64,000 nt of DNA from Sedimenticola selenatireducens (GCF_007625115.1 NZ_VMNH01000005.1:62001-126000); one strand, 5' to 3'. Positions 28,718 to 38,144 are shown, counted from the stretch's first letter. Numbers and translations are program-made. The notes: a model not told the origin generated them from the sequence alone.

Positions 28718-28752
28718 ATCAACGCCACCCCAAGGGTGGCGTTGATGCTTTT
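28718..28752 (+). terminator. Partial terminator/attenuator between fbpA and fbpB
   Basis: A perfect 13-base stem (ATCAACGCCACCC with GGGTGGCGTTGAT, 3-base loop) is followed by GCTTTT. A hairpin between the binding protein and permease genes of an ABC operon commonly lets only part of the transcripts continue. Confidence 0.75.
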
Positions 28753-28781
28753 AATTTCAGCCACTCAACTGCGGTGACCCA

Positions 28782-30446
28782 GTGACGACTTGGGGACAAA
28801 GTAGAGCAACCGCGCCTCTCTACTGGCGCATGGGAATACTGGGCATTGCAAGCCTGATCGCCTTACCGGTGGTCGTGGTTGCGAGCTACGGATTTCAGCC
28901 AGCAGGGGAGGTATGGCAGCACCTCGCCAATACGGTGCTGACGGATTATGTCTCCAACTCGCTGATCCTGATGGCTGAAGTGGCTATCGGAACGCTGTTG
29001 CTGGGTGTTTCCACCGCCTGGCTCACCACCATGTGCCGCTTTCCCGGCCGCCGAATTTTCGAATGGGCACTGCTACTGCCAATGGCCATGCCGGCCTATA
29101 TCATCGCTTACACCTATACCGGGATGTTTGATGTTGCAGGTCCAATTCAGAGCAGCCTGCGTGAATGGCTCAACCTCCAGTATGGCGAGTACTGGTTCCC
29201 AGATATCCGCTCACTCTGGGGTGCTGGTGCCATGTTGTCGCTTACCCTTTATCCTTATGTCTATCTACTCTCGCGTGCCGCATTCCTGGAGCAGTCGGTC
29301 TGTGTCCTGGAAGTCAGTCGCTCACTGGGTAATGGCCCTTGGCGTACCTTCTTCCGTGTTGCTCTGCCACTCGCCAGGCCCGCCGTAGTCGCCGGACTGA
29401 GCCTGGCATTAATGGAAACGCTTGCTGACTATGGCACCGTCCAATACTTCGGCATAGCGACTTTCACCACCGGCATCTTCCGCACTTGGTTCGGCATGGA
29501 TGACAGTGCTGCAGCCGCTCAACTCTCGACCGCACTCCTGGTCTTTGTGTTCACCCTGGTACTGCTGGAGCGCTGGTCTCGCCGCAAAATGCGCTACCAC
29601 CATTCGGGCCAGCGTCACCAATCCCTCCCCGGTTTCGTACTGCAGCGTCATCAGAAATTTGGGGCCATACTGATCTGCTCCTGCACACTCTTTTTCGGCT
29701 TCTTACTTCCGGCCGGCCAACTGGCCTACTGGGCCGTGAAAACACGCTACATGATCAATGCCGACTTTCTACAGCTCACACTGAACACGATCAGCCTCGC
29801 CGCAGGAACAGCCCTATTGGCGCTCCTATTGGCGCTACTGATGGGCTACGGCCGAAGACTCAGTCCGGACAGATTCACTATAAGCGCTGTCAGGGTTGCA
29901 GGTATGGGTTATGCGGTGCCTGGAACGGTCATTGCCGTAGGTGTAATGCTACCTTTCGCGTGGATCGATAATAGCGTAGACCACTGGATGCAGATGCAAT
30001 TTGGCATCTCGACAGGGTTGCTGCTCAGCGGCACACTGGTCGCACTGGTATCTGCCTATCTCGTACGTTTTCTTGCGGTATCGCTGCAAACAGTTGAAGC
30101 GGGACTTGGGAAAATCAAGCAAACGATTGATGAAAGCGCCCGCACCTTAGGCGCAACACCCGGACAAGTATTAGGTAAAATCCATCTCCCCATGCTCAAG
30201 GGCAGTCTGCTGACAGCCATTCTACTCGTGTTTGTAGATGTCATGAAGGAGTTACCAGCCACCTTGGTGCTGCGTCCGTTCAACTTCAACACACTGGCTG
30301 TTAGGGCCTTCGAACTGGCTTCAGATGAGCGTTTGATGGACTCTGCCAGTGCAGCATTGACGATTGTACTCGCGGGAATACTTCCAGTTATCCTACTAAG
30401 TCGATCGATTCGGAATTCACGAGATAAAAATGATACCCCGACTTGA
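28782..30446 (+). CDS. fbpB: Ferric iron ABC transporter, permease
   Basis: 554 residues, a duplicated permease with about twelve membrane helices. Each half carries an EAA loop for ATPase contact: EVSRSLGNGPWRTFFRVALP in the first and ESARTLGATPGQVLGKIHLP in the second. This double-domain form is typical of FbpB/SfuB iron permeases. The start used is GTG at 28782; an ATG at 28830 (MGILGIASL) is an alternative. It follows the attenuator and overlaps fbpC by 17 bases. Confidence 0.92.
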   Translation: MTTWGQSRATAPLYWRMGILGIASLIALPVVVVASYGFQPAGEVWQHLANTVLTDYVSNSLILMAEVAIGTLLLGVSTAWLTTMCRFPGRRIFEWALLLPMAMPAYIIAYTYTGMFDVAGPIQSSLREWLNLQYGEYWFPDIRSLWGAGAMLSLTLYPYVYLLSRAAFLEQSVCVLEVSRSLGNGPWRTFFRVALPLARPAVVAGLSLALMETLADYGTVQYFGIATFTTGIFRTWFGMDDSAAAAQLSTALLVFVFTLVLLERWSRRKMRYHHSGQRHQSLPGFVLQRHQKFGAILICSCTLFFGFLLPAGQLAYWAVKTRYMINADFLQLTLNTISLAAGTALLALLLALLMGYGRRLSPDRFTISAVRVAGMGYAVPGTVIAVGVMLPFAWIDNSVDHWMQMQFGISTGLLLSGTLVALVSAYLVRFLAVSLQTVEAGLGKIKQTIDESARTLGATPGQVLGKIHLPMLKGSLLTAILLVFVDVMKELPATLVLRPFNFNTLAVRAFELASDERLMDSASAALTIVLAGILPVILLSRSIRNSRDKNDTPT

Positions 30447-31491
30447 ACTGAACAATGTCTCTATCGCCTTCGACTCAACGGCCGTTGTCCGGCAGGTCAG
30501 TCTGCAATTACCCGAAGGTGACATCGGCTCACTATTGGGCCCAAGTGGTTGTGGCAAGACAACACTGCTGCGCGCCATAGCCGGATTTGAGCAGCTACAA
30601 CAAGGCAGTATCGCTTTGCATGGTAAATGTGTCAGTAGCGAGCAGCTGATGATTGCGCCGGAGAAACGGCGAGTCGGCATGGTTTTTCAGGACTTCGCCT
30701 TGTTCCCACACCTCAGTGTTGCCGACAATATCGCCTTTGGACTCAACGGCCAGTCAAGCCAACAGAAACGAGCACGAATCGCAGAACTTCTTAAGCTAGT
30801 CGGCCTTTCCGAACTGTCCAACCAGCACCCCCACCAACTCTCTGGCGGGCAACAACAACGCGTGGCGCTTGCTCGGGCCATGGCACCAAGACCTGAGATA
30901 CTGTTATTGGACGAACCCTTCTCAGCCCTCGATCCCGAACTGCGCGGTCAATTGGCGACGGAAGTGCGCCTCTTACTTAAACAGGATGGCATTACCGCGA
31001 TACTGGTGACGCATGATCAGACCGAAGCATTCGCCATGGCCGATCAGATCGGCGTCATGCATCAAGGTGCATTGCATCAATGGGACAACAGCTACAATCT
31101 CTATCATCACCCAGCGACCACATTCGTGGCCGATTTTATTGGCCGCGGCACACTGCTCACGATTGTAGTTGCCGACAAAAACAGCATCGACACCCCGTTT
31201 GGCCGGCTAAGCGGGAAATTGCCTCCAGGCAGTGAGCCGGGCGGTCGATTGCAGCTTCTATTACGGCCCGACGATCTGCACCTCACCACTAAGCAAGATG
31301 GTATTCGTGCACAGATCATTGAGCGTCTTTTTCAGGGAGCGGACTACCTTTACACCCTCCAGCTCGATTCAGGTGATCGATTCCACTGTCTGGCACCGAG
31401 TCATCAACAGCACAATAAGGGCGATACCGTCACCCTCAAACTGGACATTCAAGATCTGGTGCTATTCTCAGATGACGGACTAGCGCTCTAA
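30430..31491 (+). CDS. fbpC: Ferric iron ABC transporter, ATP-binding protein
   Basis: 353 residues. Walker A is GPSGCGKTTLLRAIAG, the ABC signature is QLSGGQQQRVALARAMA, and Walker B is ILLLDEPFSALDP, with the switch histidine in ILVTHDQTEAFAMAD. A C-terminal regulatory TOBE-like region (residues 240-353) is present, as in FbpC. It energises iron uptake by the permease encoded upstream and overlapping. The 3' end lies 4 bases from the convergent pepP. Confidence 0.93.
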   Translation: MIPRLELNNVSIAFDSTAVVRQVSLQLPEGDIGSLLGPSGCGKTTLLRAIAGFEQLQQGSIALHGKCVSSEQLMIAPEKRRVGMVFQDFALFPHLSVADNIAFGLNGQSSQQKRARIAELLKLVGLSELSNQHPHQLSGGQQQRVALARAMAPRPEILLLDEPFSALDPELRGQLATEVRLLLKQDGITAILVTHDQTEAFAMADQIGVMHQGALHQWDNSYNLYHHPATTFVADFIGRGTLLTIVVADKNSIDTPFGRLSGKLPPGSEPGGRLQLLLRPDDLHLTTKQDGIRAQIIERLFQGADYLYTLQLDSGDRFHCLAPSHQQHNKGDTVTLKLDIQDLVLFSDDGLAL

Positions 31492-31495
31492 TTGA

Positions 31496-32803
31496 TCATG
31501 CCGCCATTAAGGCTTCAATCTCTTCAACGGTCTTCGGAACATCTTTCGAAAGGATATCGTAGCCATCCTTGGTCACCAGCAAATCATCTTCAATTCGAAT
31601 ACCAATATTCCACCACTTCTTGGCAACCCCTTTAGCACCCGCAGGCATATAGATGCCGGGCTCTACCGTAAGGACCATGCCAGGCTCCAGCAGACGCCAC
31701 TTACCATCTATCTTGTAATCCCCGACATCATGCACATCCATTCCCAGCCAATGGCCAGCCCGGTGCATATAGAAGGGTTTATAAGCCTCATTCTTGATCA
31801 GGGTAGAGACTCGCCCCTTAAGTATGCCTAACTCAACCAATCCCTTGGTGATCACCTTCACCACCGCATCATGTGGATCATTCCAGTGATTACCCGGACG
31901 CACTTTCTCAATAGCTGCCGCTTGAGATTTCAAGACCAGCTCATAAAGTGCCCGCTGTTCAGGTGAAAATCTTCCATTGACCGGAAAGGTACGGGTAATA
32001 TCAGACGCATAGTAGTCATACTCACACCCGGCATCGATCAACAGTAGATCGCCCGACTTCAACTCGGCACTGTTCTCGACATAGTGCAGGATACAACCGT
32101 TCGCTCCACCACCGACAATTGGCGTATAAGCCTGATATCGACCACCGTTTTTTGCGCATTCATGCACCAATTCGGCTTCAACCTGCCATTCCATCAGACC
32201 GGGGCGGCAATACTGCATGGCACGCTTGTGTGCCTTGGCCGATATCTTGGCGGCTGTTCGCATCGCCTTTATCTCAGAGCGGCTCTTATACAGGCGCATG
32301 TCATGCAGATAGTGATCCAGCGCCACAAATTCGATAGGCCCATGCACGCCTGCGCGGCCCTGATTTCGAATGGTACTGATCCACTCAGACATCTGCTTAT
32401 CCAACTCATGATTGCAACCCATGGCATAAAAGACCCGCTCACTCTGCTCAATCATTCGTGGCAATATGTCATTCAGATCACCAATGGGAAAGGAGTCATC
32501 TGCACCATAGACCTCACAGGCACCCTCCTGCCCAGCACGCAGGCCATTCCAGGTCTCTTTCTCCATATCCCGCTCACGACAAAACAGCACATACTCCGCC
32601 TGCTTTCGTCCAGGAATCAATACAGCCACGGCTTCCGGCTCTGGAAATCCCGTCAGGTAGTGGAAATCACTATCGGGACGATAGGGATAGTCCGCATCTC
32701 TATTGCGTATAGAGATGGGGGCTGAGGGCAGTATGGCAATACTGCCAGGCCCCATCATACGCATCAGTTGCTTACGTCGGCGTTTGAATTCACTGACTGT
32801 CAT
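31496..32803 (-). CDS. pepP: Xaa-Pro aminopeptidase PepP
   Basis: 435 residues, close to E. coli PepP (441). The N-terminal domain begins VSEFKRRRKQLMRMMG with the PYRPDSDFHYLTGFPEP block. The catalytic pita-bread domain shows metal ligands in LLIDAGCEYDYYASDITRTF, HRAGHWLGMDVHDVG, LTVEPGIY and GIRIEDDLLVT. It removes N-terminal residues preceding proline and needs two Mn ions. The start overlaps the stop of the YgfB-like gene (ATGA), the same pairing as in E. coli. Confidence 0.95.
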   Translation of the reverse strand: MTVSEFKRRRKQLMRMMGPGSIAILPSAPISIRNRDADYPYRPDSDFHYLTGFPEPEAVAVLIPGRKQAEYVLFCRERDMEKETWNGLRAGQEGACEVYGADDSFPIGDLNDILPRMIEQSERVFYAMGCNHELDKQMSEWISTIRNQGRAGVHGPIEFVALDHYLHDMRLYKSRSEIKAMRTAAKISAKAHKRAMQYCRPGLMEWQVEAELVHECAKNGGRYQAYTPIVGGGANGCILHYVENSAELKSGDLLLIDAGCEYDYYASDITRTFPVNGRFSPEQRALYELVLKSQAAAIEKVRPGNHWNDPHDAVVKVITKGLVELGILKGRVSTLIKNEAYKPFYMHRAGHWLGMDVHDVGDYKIDGKWRLLEPGMVLTVEPGIYMPAGAKGVAKKWWNIGIRIEDDLLVTKDGYDILSKDVPKTVEEIEALMAA

Positions 32804-33354
32804 GAGCGCTCCGATTCATCGGCTACCATTTCTGAATGCACCAGCATGGCAGCTACCCAGATAAATTCCGTAATCTCCATCAACGCCTCCTCATCCTCTT
32901 CTGCACCCTGCAAATGCTCAACATCCATGCGTGTGATCTCAGCCAAGGCATTCAGTGCATCCTGAGTCTCTTCCGAGAATTGATGATCAGAAGGCAATCC
33001 AGCCACGCCAACACCATAGAGAAAACCCTGACACCAATCGGCTACAGCAGATGCTCGCAACGTCAAAGCTTGATCATCGTCAGGTAGAAAGGGGGTAAAC
33101 CCCAGTCCAGGGCCGGATACGGCCACCCTCGTTTCGTCATACAAAATCTTAAGTGATCCGGCGCATTCACGTACCAAGAGATCCGCCGCAGTAGCCTCAT
33201 CAAACAGTTCAGCAAACCAGCGCGCTTCCGCATCACCCCTGCCCGCACAGATCAGACCACACAAAATACCGTGGACCTCAGCACCCGAACTCTCAATATC
33301 AGCCGACGCTAACTGTCGCTCCACCCGTTCATAATTTAGACTGCTTTCGGTCAT
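32800..33354 (-). CDS. UPF0149 (YgfB-like) protein
   Basis: 184 residues. The N-terminal SGAEVHGILCGLICAGRG and C-terminal ITEFIWVAAMLVHSEM regions, plus ASAVADWCQGFLYGVGVAGL, mark the UPF0149/YgfB family. It is cytoplasmic and mostly helical. Family members lie next to pepP in many gammaproteobacteria; in Pseudomonas a YgfB protein modulates beta-lactamase-related gene expression, but no general role is settled. It is divergent from the zapA cluster. Confidence 0.88.
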   Translation of the reverse strand: MTESSLNYERVERQLASADIESSGAEVHGILCGLICAGRGDAEARWFAELFDEATAADLLVRECAGSLKILYDETRVAVSGPGLGFTPFLPDDDQALTLRASAVADWCQGFLYGVGVAGLPSDHQFSEETQDALNALAEITRMDVEHLQGAEEDEEALMEITEFIWVAAMLVHSEMVADESERS

Positions 33355-33506
33355 GTATAATTTTTCTCTTGAAAGTGCATATACTCAGGAATATCGCCAT
33401 CGATTTATTCCATCCCTCGCCAGATGGAATACCTGGTTGACATAATATAGTATCATGGCTATTGATAACGTTGACCCGCGCGATAACGCGCTCTATATTG
33501 AAGCGT

Positions 33507-33737
33507 ATGAACTTAAATGACCCCAACTCCACTTCTGAACTGGATCTCAATAAGCTTGAGACACAAGTCGATGAGCTGATCCGCACTATTAGCCGCCTGA
33601 AAGAGGAAAACAGAAACCTCCGGGGCAAGCAACAAGAGCTGATGTCAGAACGCGCCGAGCTCATCGAGAAAACTGAACTCGCAAGAAGTCGCGTTGAGGC
33701 AATGATATCCCGTTTACGTACCATCGAAACCGGCTAA
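33507..33737 (+). CDS. Coiled-coil protein of the TIGR02449 type, upstream of zapA
   Basis: 76 residues from the ATG at 33507 (MNLNDPNSTSELDL). An in-frame extension to 33462 is less likely. Almost the whole protein is a heptad-rich helix (LETQVDELIRTISRLKEEN, RVEAMISRLRTIE). Small coiled-coil proteins are conserved directly before zapA in gammaproteobacteria (TIGR02449), and some act with division proteins; this role is inferred from position. zapA starts 73 bases downstream. Confidence 0.8.
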   Translation: MNLNDPNSTSELDLNKLETQVDELIRTISRLKEENRNLRGKQQELMSERAELIEKTELARSRVEAMISRLRTIETG

Positions 33738-33810
33738 GCAACGAGACCCAAGCATTACTCAAGAACAAGCCACCTCTAATTATCCATAATCAGATCCCGA
33801 GCATACAATA

Positions 33811-34125
33811 GTGAGCGAAAACAGCATCCCCGTTACTGTGCATATACTGGATAAGGAGTATCGAGTTGCCTGCAAACAAGGTGAAGAGGATAGCCTTATA
33901 GCCACCGCCCGCTTTGTAGACATGAAGATGCGAGAGATACGCTCCAGTGGCAAAGTATTGGGCACCGACAGAATCGCCGTGATGACGGCACTCAACCTCG
34001 CACACGAACTTCTCGATAAGCAATCTCAAAAAAATGAGACCGGGCAAAACATGAGCTATCGATTGCGTGCAATGCAGCAAAAAATTGATGCCGCCCTTAG
34101 TAAGGAAAATCAGCTAGATCTTTAA
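33811..34125 (+). CDS. zapA: Cell division protein ZapA
   Basis: 104 residues, starting at GTG. The globular N-terminal domain reads IPVTVHILDKEYRVACKQGE and is followed by LIATARFVDMKMREIR. A coiled-coil C-terminus contains RIAVMTALNLAHELLD. ZapA bundles FtsZ filaments at the division site. The order coiled-coil gene, zapA, 6S RNA, fau is the classic gammaproteobacterial arrangement. Confidence 0.92.
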   Translation: MSENSIPVTVHILDKEYRVACKQGEEDSLIATARFVDMKMREIRSSGKVLGTDRIAVMTALNLAHELLDKQSQKNETGQNMSYRLRAMQQKIDAALSKENQLDL

Positions 34126-34152
34126 ACTCAATAGAGGTAGCCTATTCTTACA

Positions 34153-34340
34153 GGTATCCCCTGCGGTGTTTGTAAGCAAATTGGGTATTTTCTTGAGCCT
34201 ATTCATTACCCCGGGGACTTAATAGGAATGACATTGTGCATGTCCGCCTCGAGCGGAAAGCCTTAATCTTCCTTGTTGTCCCCACTTGAGCCTACCGGTT
34301 CAAGAACGATGATTTGCTACGGCACAGGTGGGGGATACCT
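34153..34340 (+). ncRNA. ssrS: 6S RNA
   Basis: About 188 bases between zapA and fau. The ends pair (GGTATCCC with GGGATACC), and the middle is an open bubble flanked by long imperfect stems, mimicking an open promoter for RNA polymerase. Blocks like E. coli 6S RNA are GCATGTCCGCC followed by GCGGAAAGCCTTAA, and CCACTTGAGCC with CGGTTCAAG. 6S RNA binds the sigma-70 holoenzyme in stationary phase. Exact ends are approximate. Confidence 0.88.
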
Positions 34341-34359
34341 TATTTACTTCTACCTACCC

Positions 34360-34953
34360 ATGAATAACCCAGCTAAATTACGTAAATCTATTCGCGCTCA
34401 CAGAAGAGCGCTGTCCAAACAGCAGAAAAGGCGCAATAGCCTTGCAGCCTGCCGTCATTTCATTAATACCCTCGCGCTCATTCGCTGTAAAAAAATCGCC
34501 CTGTATCTCGCCGCTGACAGTGAACTTGATCCACAACCACTGCTCAAAAAATTGCTTAGATTAAACAAAACAATCTACCTACCCATCTTAAGACCTGCCA
34601 ATGTGAATGCACTCTGGTTTTCCGAATACCGCATTAACGATCCTTTACGCAGTAACCGATACGGCATACTCGAACCTAACTATAAACTGAGAAAGCCCAT
34701 ACCAACATGGGGACTCGATCTTATCGTCATGCCATTAGTAGCGTTCAGTAATGACGGAACACGCCTTGGTATGGGCGGAGGCTACTACGACAGGACACTC
34801 AGCTACCAAAGTACTCGGCTTAGTTGGATTAAGCCAAAGTTAGTGGGCTATGCACATGAATGTCAGCGCACCCACGCCTTGCCCAAGCGTCATTGGGACA
34901 TACCATTACATGCCATTATTACTGAGCAAGGCTATCAATCCTTCATCGACTAA
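34360..34953 (+). CDS. fau: 5-formyltetrahydrofolate cyclo-ligase
   Basis: 197 residues from the ATG at 34360 (MNNPAKLRKSIRAHRRAL). The frame extends back to 34273, but that stretch is 6S RNA. Family blocks are LYLAADSELDPQPLL, the substrate loop ending DLIVMPLVAFSNDGTRLGMGGGYYDRTL, given in parts, and a C-terminal VGYAHECQR. The enzyme converts 5-formyl-THF to methenyl-THF using ATP. It follows 6S RNA as in E. coli (ygfA) and may be co-transcribed with it. Confidence 0.92.
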   Translation: MNNPAKLRKSIRAHRRALSKQQKRRNSLAACRHFINTLALIRCKKIALYLAADSELDPQPLLKKLLRLNKTIYLPILRPANVNALWFSEYRINDPLRSNRYGILEPNYKLRKPIPTWGLDLIVMPLVAFSNDGTRLGMGGGYYDRTLSYQSTRLSWIKPKLVGYAHECQRTHALPKRHWDIPLHAIITEQGYQSFID

Positions 34954-35134
34954 CATCCGATAACGCAATAAATAACCCGATGACCACCTTCACATCATTT
35001 AAAAAAACATAAAACTGCACTTAAAACAAAAAATACACCAAAAAATCTCAAAATATCCGTTATTTACTAGCTTTTTCTGAATACTTTATTATACTCAAAC
35101 TTGACATTTGCACACCGAGCGTGGAGGAAGCGTA

Positions 35135-35647
35135 ATGGCCGTCAAAAAAGCTGCTAAGAAGAAGACTGCAAAGAAGAAGAGCGCGGTCGCTAAGAAGACC
35201 AACAGTAAAAAAACAGTTGCTGCGAAAACTGCAGTAAGCAAAAAGAAAGTGACGGCAAAGAAAAAAGTCGCTGCCAAGAAGAAAGTCGTTAAGAAAAAGG
35301 TCGCGAAGAAGAAGGTTGCTGCTAAAAAGAAAGTGGCCAAGAAAAAGGTAGCGAAGAAGAAGGTTGCTACCAAAAAGAAAGTAGCCAAGAAAAAGGTAGC
35401 AAAGAAGAAGGTTGCTGCTAAAAAGAAAGTGGCTAAGAAAAAGGTAGCGAAGAAGAAAGTTGCCGCCAAAAAGAAAGTGGCTAAGAAAAAGGTAGCGAAG
35501 AAGAAAGTTGCCGCCAAAAAGAAAGTAGCGAAGAAGAAGGTTGCTGCTAAAAAGAAAGTAGCTAAGAAAAAGGTAGCGAAGAAGAAAGCTACTCTTCGCC
35601 CTCGTAAGGTTAGGCCTCGCAAAAAAGCCGCTACGAAAGCCGGTTAA
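35135..35647 (+). CDS. Histone H1-like lysine/alanine-rich repeat protein
   Basis: 170 residues from the ATG at 35135 ([10 protein letters not shown]), with GGAGGAAG eight bases upstream. The protein is almost only Lys, Ala and Val: a 16-residue unit of the form [16 protein letters not shown] repeats about six times, then an arginine-containing tail ([16 protein letters not shown]) ends it. Such proteins resemble the C-terminal tail of eukaryotic histone H1 and bacterial AlgP/Hc-like proteins. They bind DNA through charge and are probably nucleoid-associated. It is flanked by an AT-rich leader (34954-35134) and a strong terminator, and is monocistronic. The Phe/Ala-rich reading of the opposite strand is a shadow. 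Confidence 0.85.
   Translation: MAVKKAAKKKTAKKKSAVAKKTNSKKTVAAKTAVSKKKVTAKKKVAAKKKVVKKKVAKKKVAAKKKVAKKKVAKKKVATKKKVAKKKVAKKKVAAKKKVAKKKVAKKKVAAKKKVAKKKVAKKKVAAKKKVAKKKVAAKKKVAKKKVAKKKATLRPRKVRPRKKAATKAG
35297..35588 (+). repeat. 48-base tandem repeats inside the histone-like gene
   Basis: A 48-base unit (16 codons: [16 protein letters not shown]) repeats about six times with third-base changes and one shortened copy near 35521. Such repeats can expand or contract by slippage and change protein length. Confidence 0.8.
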
Positions 35648-35657
35648 TTACTCGCTC

Positions 35658-35688
35658 ACAAAAAGGCCCTGTTTCAGGGCCTTTTTGT
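35658..35688 (+). terminator. Terminator of the histone-like gene
   Basis: ACAAAAAGGCCCTG pairs perfectly with CAGGGCCTTTTTGT around a TTT loop, with a T run in the 3' arm. It has A and T tracts on both sides, so it may work for both strands; ilvA ends 62 bases away on the opposite strand. Confidence 0.88.
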
Positions 35689-35749
35689 TAATACTGAAAG
35701 CTCAGGACACCAGCGAGATAACGGCATACACGTGCCTGAATAGTGTGGT

Positions 35750-37288
35750 TTATTGACGCTTTGGGCATTCACCCCCGCATGCAAACAGGCGGTAGGCCAG
35801 GTTATCGGTCTCTTCTTCCCACACAAACCCCAGGGCTTTCAAAAAGCCTATAAACTGGCGCTTTTCACCCGGTTCAATCTGAACACCCAGTAAAACCCGA
35901 CCGTAAGCCGCACCGTGATTTCGATAATGGAAGAGCGATATGTTCCACCGCTTGCCCATCTCTGTAAGAAAATCCAGCAACGCACCAGGCCGCTCAGGAA
36001 ACTCAAAACGAAACAGCGCCTCATCTCTCACACCCGGTGCATGCCCGCCCACCATATAGCGGATATGCAACTTCGCTGTTTCATTTTCTGTCATATCCAC
36101 AACCCGGTAACCCTGCCCTAATAAACGAGCTATAACCTGCTCTCGCTCAGATAGCGCATCAGCAAGCTCAATACCAACAAACACATGCGCATGCTTGGAA
36201 TCAGTAAAACGATAGTTGAACTCCGTTACACTGCGTTTCCCTATAGCGCGACAGAAATTCAAAAAGCTACCAGGCTCTTCGGGTATCTCAACTGCTAACA
36301 ATACTTCACGTTGCTCACCCAGCTCAGCACGTTCAGCGACATGTCGAAGACGATCAAAATTGATATTAGCCCCGCTCTCAATTGCAACCAAACTCTGATC
36401 AACAATTCCTTCGCGTGTGACATACTTTTTCAATCCCGCCACGGCTAATGCACCAGCAGGCTCAGCCACGGTCCGCGTATCATCAAAGACGTCTTTGATG
36501 GCCGCACAGATCTCATCCGTTGTAACCAGCACAACCTCATCGACAACTTCCCTGGCCAATCGAAAGGTCTCTTTTCCGATTTTTTTCACGGCGACACCGT
36601 CTGCAAAAATACCCACGTGTTTTAGACTGACACGCTTACCCTTGGCCAAGGCACTATGCAAGGTGGGGGCATCTTCAGGTTCAACACCAATCACTTTGAC
36701 CTGAGGATAGACATACTTTACATAGGCGCCAATCCCACTAATTAACCCACCACCCCCGACAGGAACAAATATGGCATGAGGCGGCCCTGCATGCTGACGT
36801 AACAACTCCATGGCGATCGTACCCTGACCCGCTATGACCTCTGGGTCATCAAAGGGATGCACAAAAGTCATATCCTCATCTACAGCCAGTTTTAGCGCAT
36901 ACTCACAAGCCGCATCATATGAGTCACCCCAGAGTACAATCTTTGCACCTAGCGCCTTCACTGATTGCACTTTGATTGTCGGTGTGGTTTTAGGCATCAC
37001 GATCAATGCCTTTATACCTAGATGACGGGCTGATAACGCGACACCCTGGGCATGGTTTCCAGCCGATGCCGCAATAACCCCTTTTCTTCGCTCGATTTCT
37101 GAAAGTGAGCGTATACGGTTATAGGCACCCCGTAACTTAAATGAAAAAACCGGCTGCAGATCTTCCCTTTTCAGGTAGACCTGGTTGCTCAATCGCCGCG
37201 TCAAGCGCTCCGCTTTATCCAGCGGGGTTTCACGGACAATATCGTAGATCTGGGCCCGCAGGATCCTCTCTATATAATTTTGTGGCAT
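35750..37288 (-). CDS. ilvA: Threonine ammonia-lyase, biosynthetic
   Basis: 512 residues, the length of the long biosynthetic form. The pyridoxal phosphate lysine is Lys51 in FSFKLRGAYNRIR, followed by ASAGNHAQGVALSA and VPVGGGGLISGIG. Two ACT-like regulatory domains fill residues 330-510 (EEPGSFLNFCRAIG and ERPGALLDFLTEMG), which give isoleucine feedback inhibition. The enzyme makes 2-oxobutanoate for isoleucine. It is divergent from rpiA. It ends FACGGECPKRQ, a slightly unusual cysteine-containing tail. Confidence 0.95.
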   Translation of the reverse strand: MPQNYIERILRAQIYDIVRETPLDKAERLTRRLSNQVYLKREDLQPVFSFKLRGAYNRIRSLSEIERRKGVIAASAGNHAQGVALSARHLGIKALIVMPKTTPTIKVQSVKALGAKIVLWGDSYDAACEYALKLAVDEDMTFVHPFDDPEVIAGQGTIAMELLRQHAGPPHAIFVPVGGGGLISGIGAYVKYVYPQVKVIGVEPEDAPTLHSALAKGKRVSLKHVGIFADGVAVKKIGKETFRLAREVVDEVVLVTTDEICAAIKDVFDDTRTVAEPAGALAVAGLKKYVTREGIVDQSLVAIESGANINFDRLRHVAERAELGEQREVLLAVEIPEEPGSFLNFCRAIGKRSVTEFNYRFTDSKHAHVFVGIELADALSEREQVIARLLGQGYRVVDMTENETAKLHIRYMVGGHAPGVRDEALFRFEFPERPGALLDFLTEMGKRWNISLFHYRNHGAAYGRVLLGVQIEPGEKRQFIGFLKALGFVWEEETDNLAYRLFACGGECPKRQ

Positions 37289-37433
37289 AAGACCTGACTG
37301 ATTCTTGTGGTTTATTAAAAGTTAAAAACTACCTTACAGCGAATAATAATCACCGTGCATCAAACTTCCTTATAGATTGGTATAACAATCCTTCTGTTCT
37401 GATCCTCAGCAGTTAGCGAAAGGAGTGTTATTA

Positions 37434-37461
37434 TTGTATGCATTTATACATTGACTACTAT
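37434..37461 (+). promoter_or_regulatory. Candidate promoter of rpiA
   Basis: TTGTAT and TACTAT lie 16 bases apart, 29 bases before the rpiA start codon. Match by eye only. Confidence 0.35.
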
Positions 37462-37490
37462 AGCCAGACTGATTGGTGCGAGGGAAGATA

Positions 37491-38144
37491 ATGAATCAAG
37501 ATGAACTAAAGCGCATGGCGGCACAGGCGGCCATCGATCATGTAAAGGGCGGCATCATTGGTGTCGGCACAGGATCTACCGTTAATCACTTTATCGATCT
37601 ATTGGCGGAGATCAAGCACACCATTGAAGGCGCAGTCTCTAGTTCAGAAGTCTCCACCGAGCGAATGAAAGCACACGGTATTCCCGTCTTTGACTTGAAC
37701 GCCACCGGAGAACTGGACCTTTATGTGGACGGCGCAGACGAATCCACCAAGCATCTGCATTTGATAAAAGGTGGCGGCGGCGCTCTGACACGGGAGAAAA
37801 TTGTCGCAGGGGCCAGTAAGCGATTTATCTGTATCGCCGATGAAAGCAAGTTGGTCGATATCCTGGGAGAATTCCCACTCCCTGTCGAAGTGATTCCCAT
37901 GGCCCGCAGCCATGTCGCGAGACAACTCGTAAAACTAGGGGGAACCCCAGTTTGGCGGGACGGCTTTATTACGGACAACGGGAACATTATCCTGGACGTG
38001 CATAATCTGCGCATCATGGACCCGGTTAAAACAGAGCAGGATATAAACAATATTGCAGGGGTTGTGACGACAGGGATTTTTGCATTGCGGCCTGCGGATT
38101 TGTTGATTCTGGGTTCTCCAAGTGGCGTCACTGTAATAGATTAA
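37491..38144 (+). CDS. rpiA: Ribose-5-phosphate isomerase A
   Basis: 217 residues from the ATG at 37491, preceded by AGGGAAG; a TTG at 37473 is a poor alternative. Family blocks are [25 protein letters not shown]-type [26 protein letters not shown], and [14 protein letters not shown], with the active-site Asp and Lys. It interconverts ribose and ribulose 5-phosphate. It is divergent from ilvA. Confidence 0.94.
   Translation: MNQDELKRMAAQAAIDHVKGGIIGVGTGSTVNHFIDLLAEIKHTIEGAVSSSEVSTERMKAHGIPVFDLNATGELDLYVDGADESTKHLHLIKGGGGALTREKIVAGASKRFICIADESKLVDILGEFPLPVEVIPMARSHVARQLVKLGGTPVWRDGFITDNGNIILDVHNLRIMDPVKTEQDINNIAGVVTTGIFALRPADLLILGSPSGVTVID

Noticed and set aside
34273-34359. Upstream extension of fau
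   Set aside because: This stretch is the 3' part of the 6S RNA. The conserved protein starts at 34360.
35297-35588. Regular short repeats considered as a possible CRISPR array
   Set aside because: They are contiguous in-frame coding repeats without spacers, and no cas genes are present.
35095-35622. Long Phe/Ala-rich open frame opposite the histone-like gene
   Set aside because: It is the complement of the repetitive Lys/Ala codons; it has no independent start signal and no plausible product.
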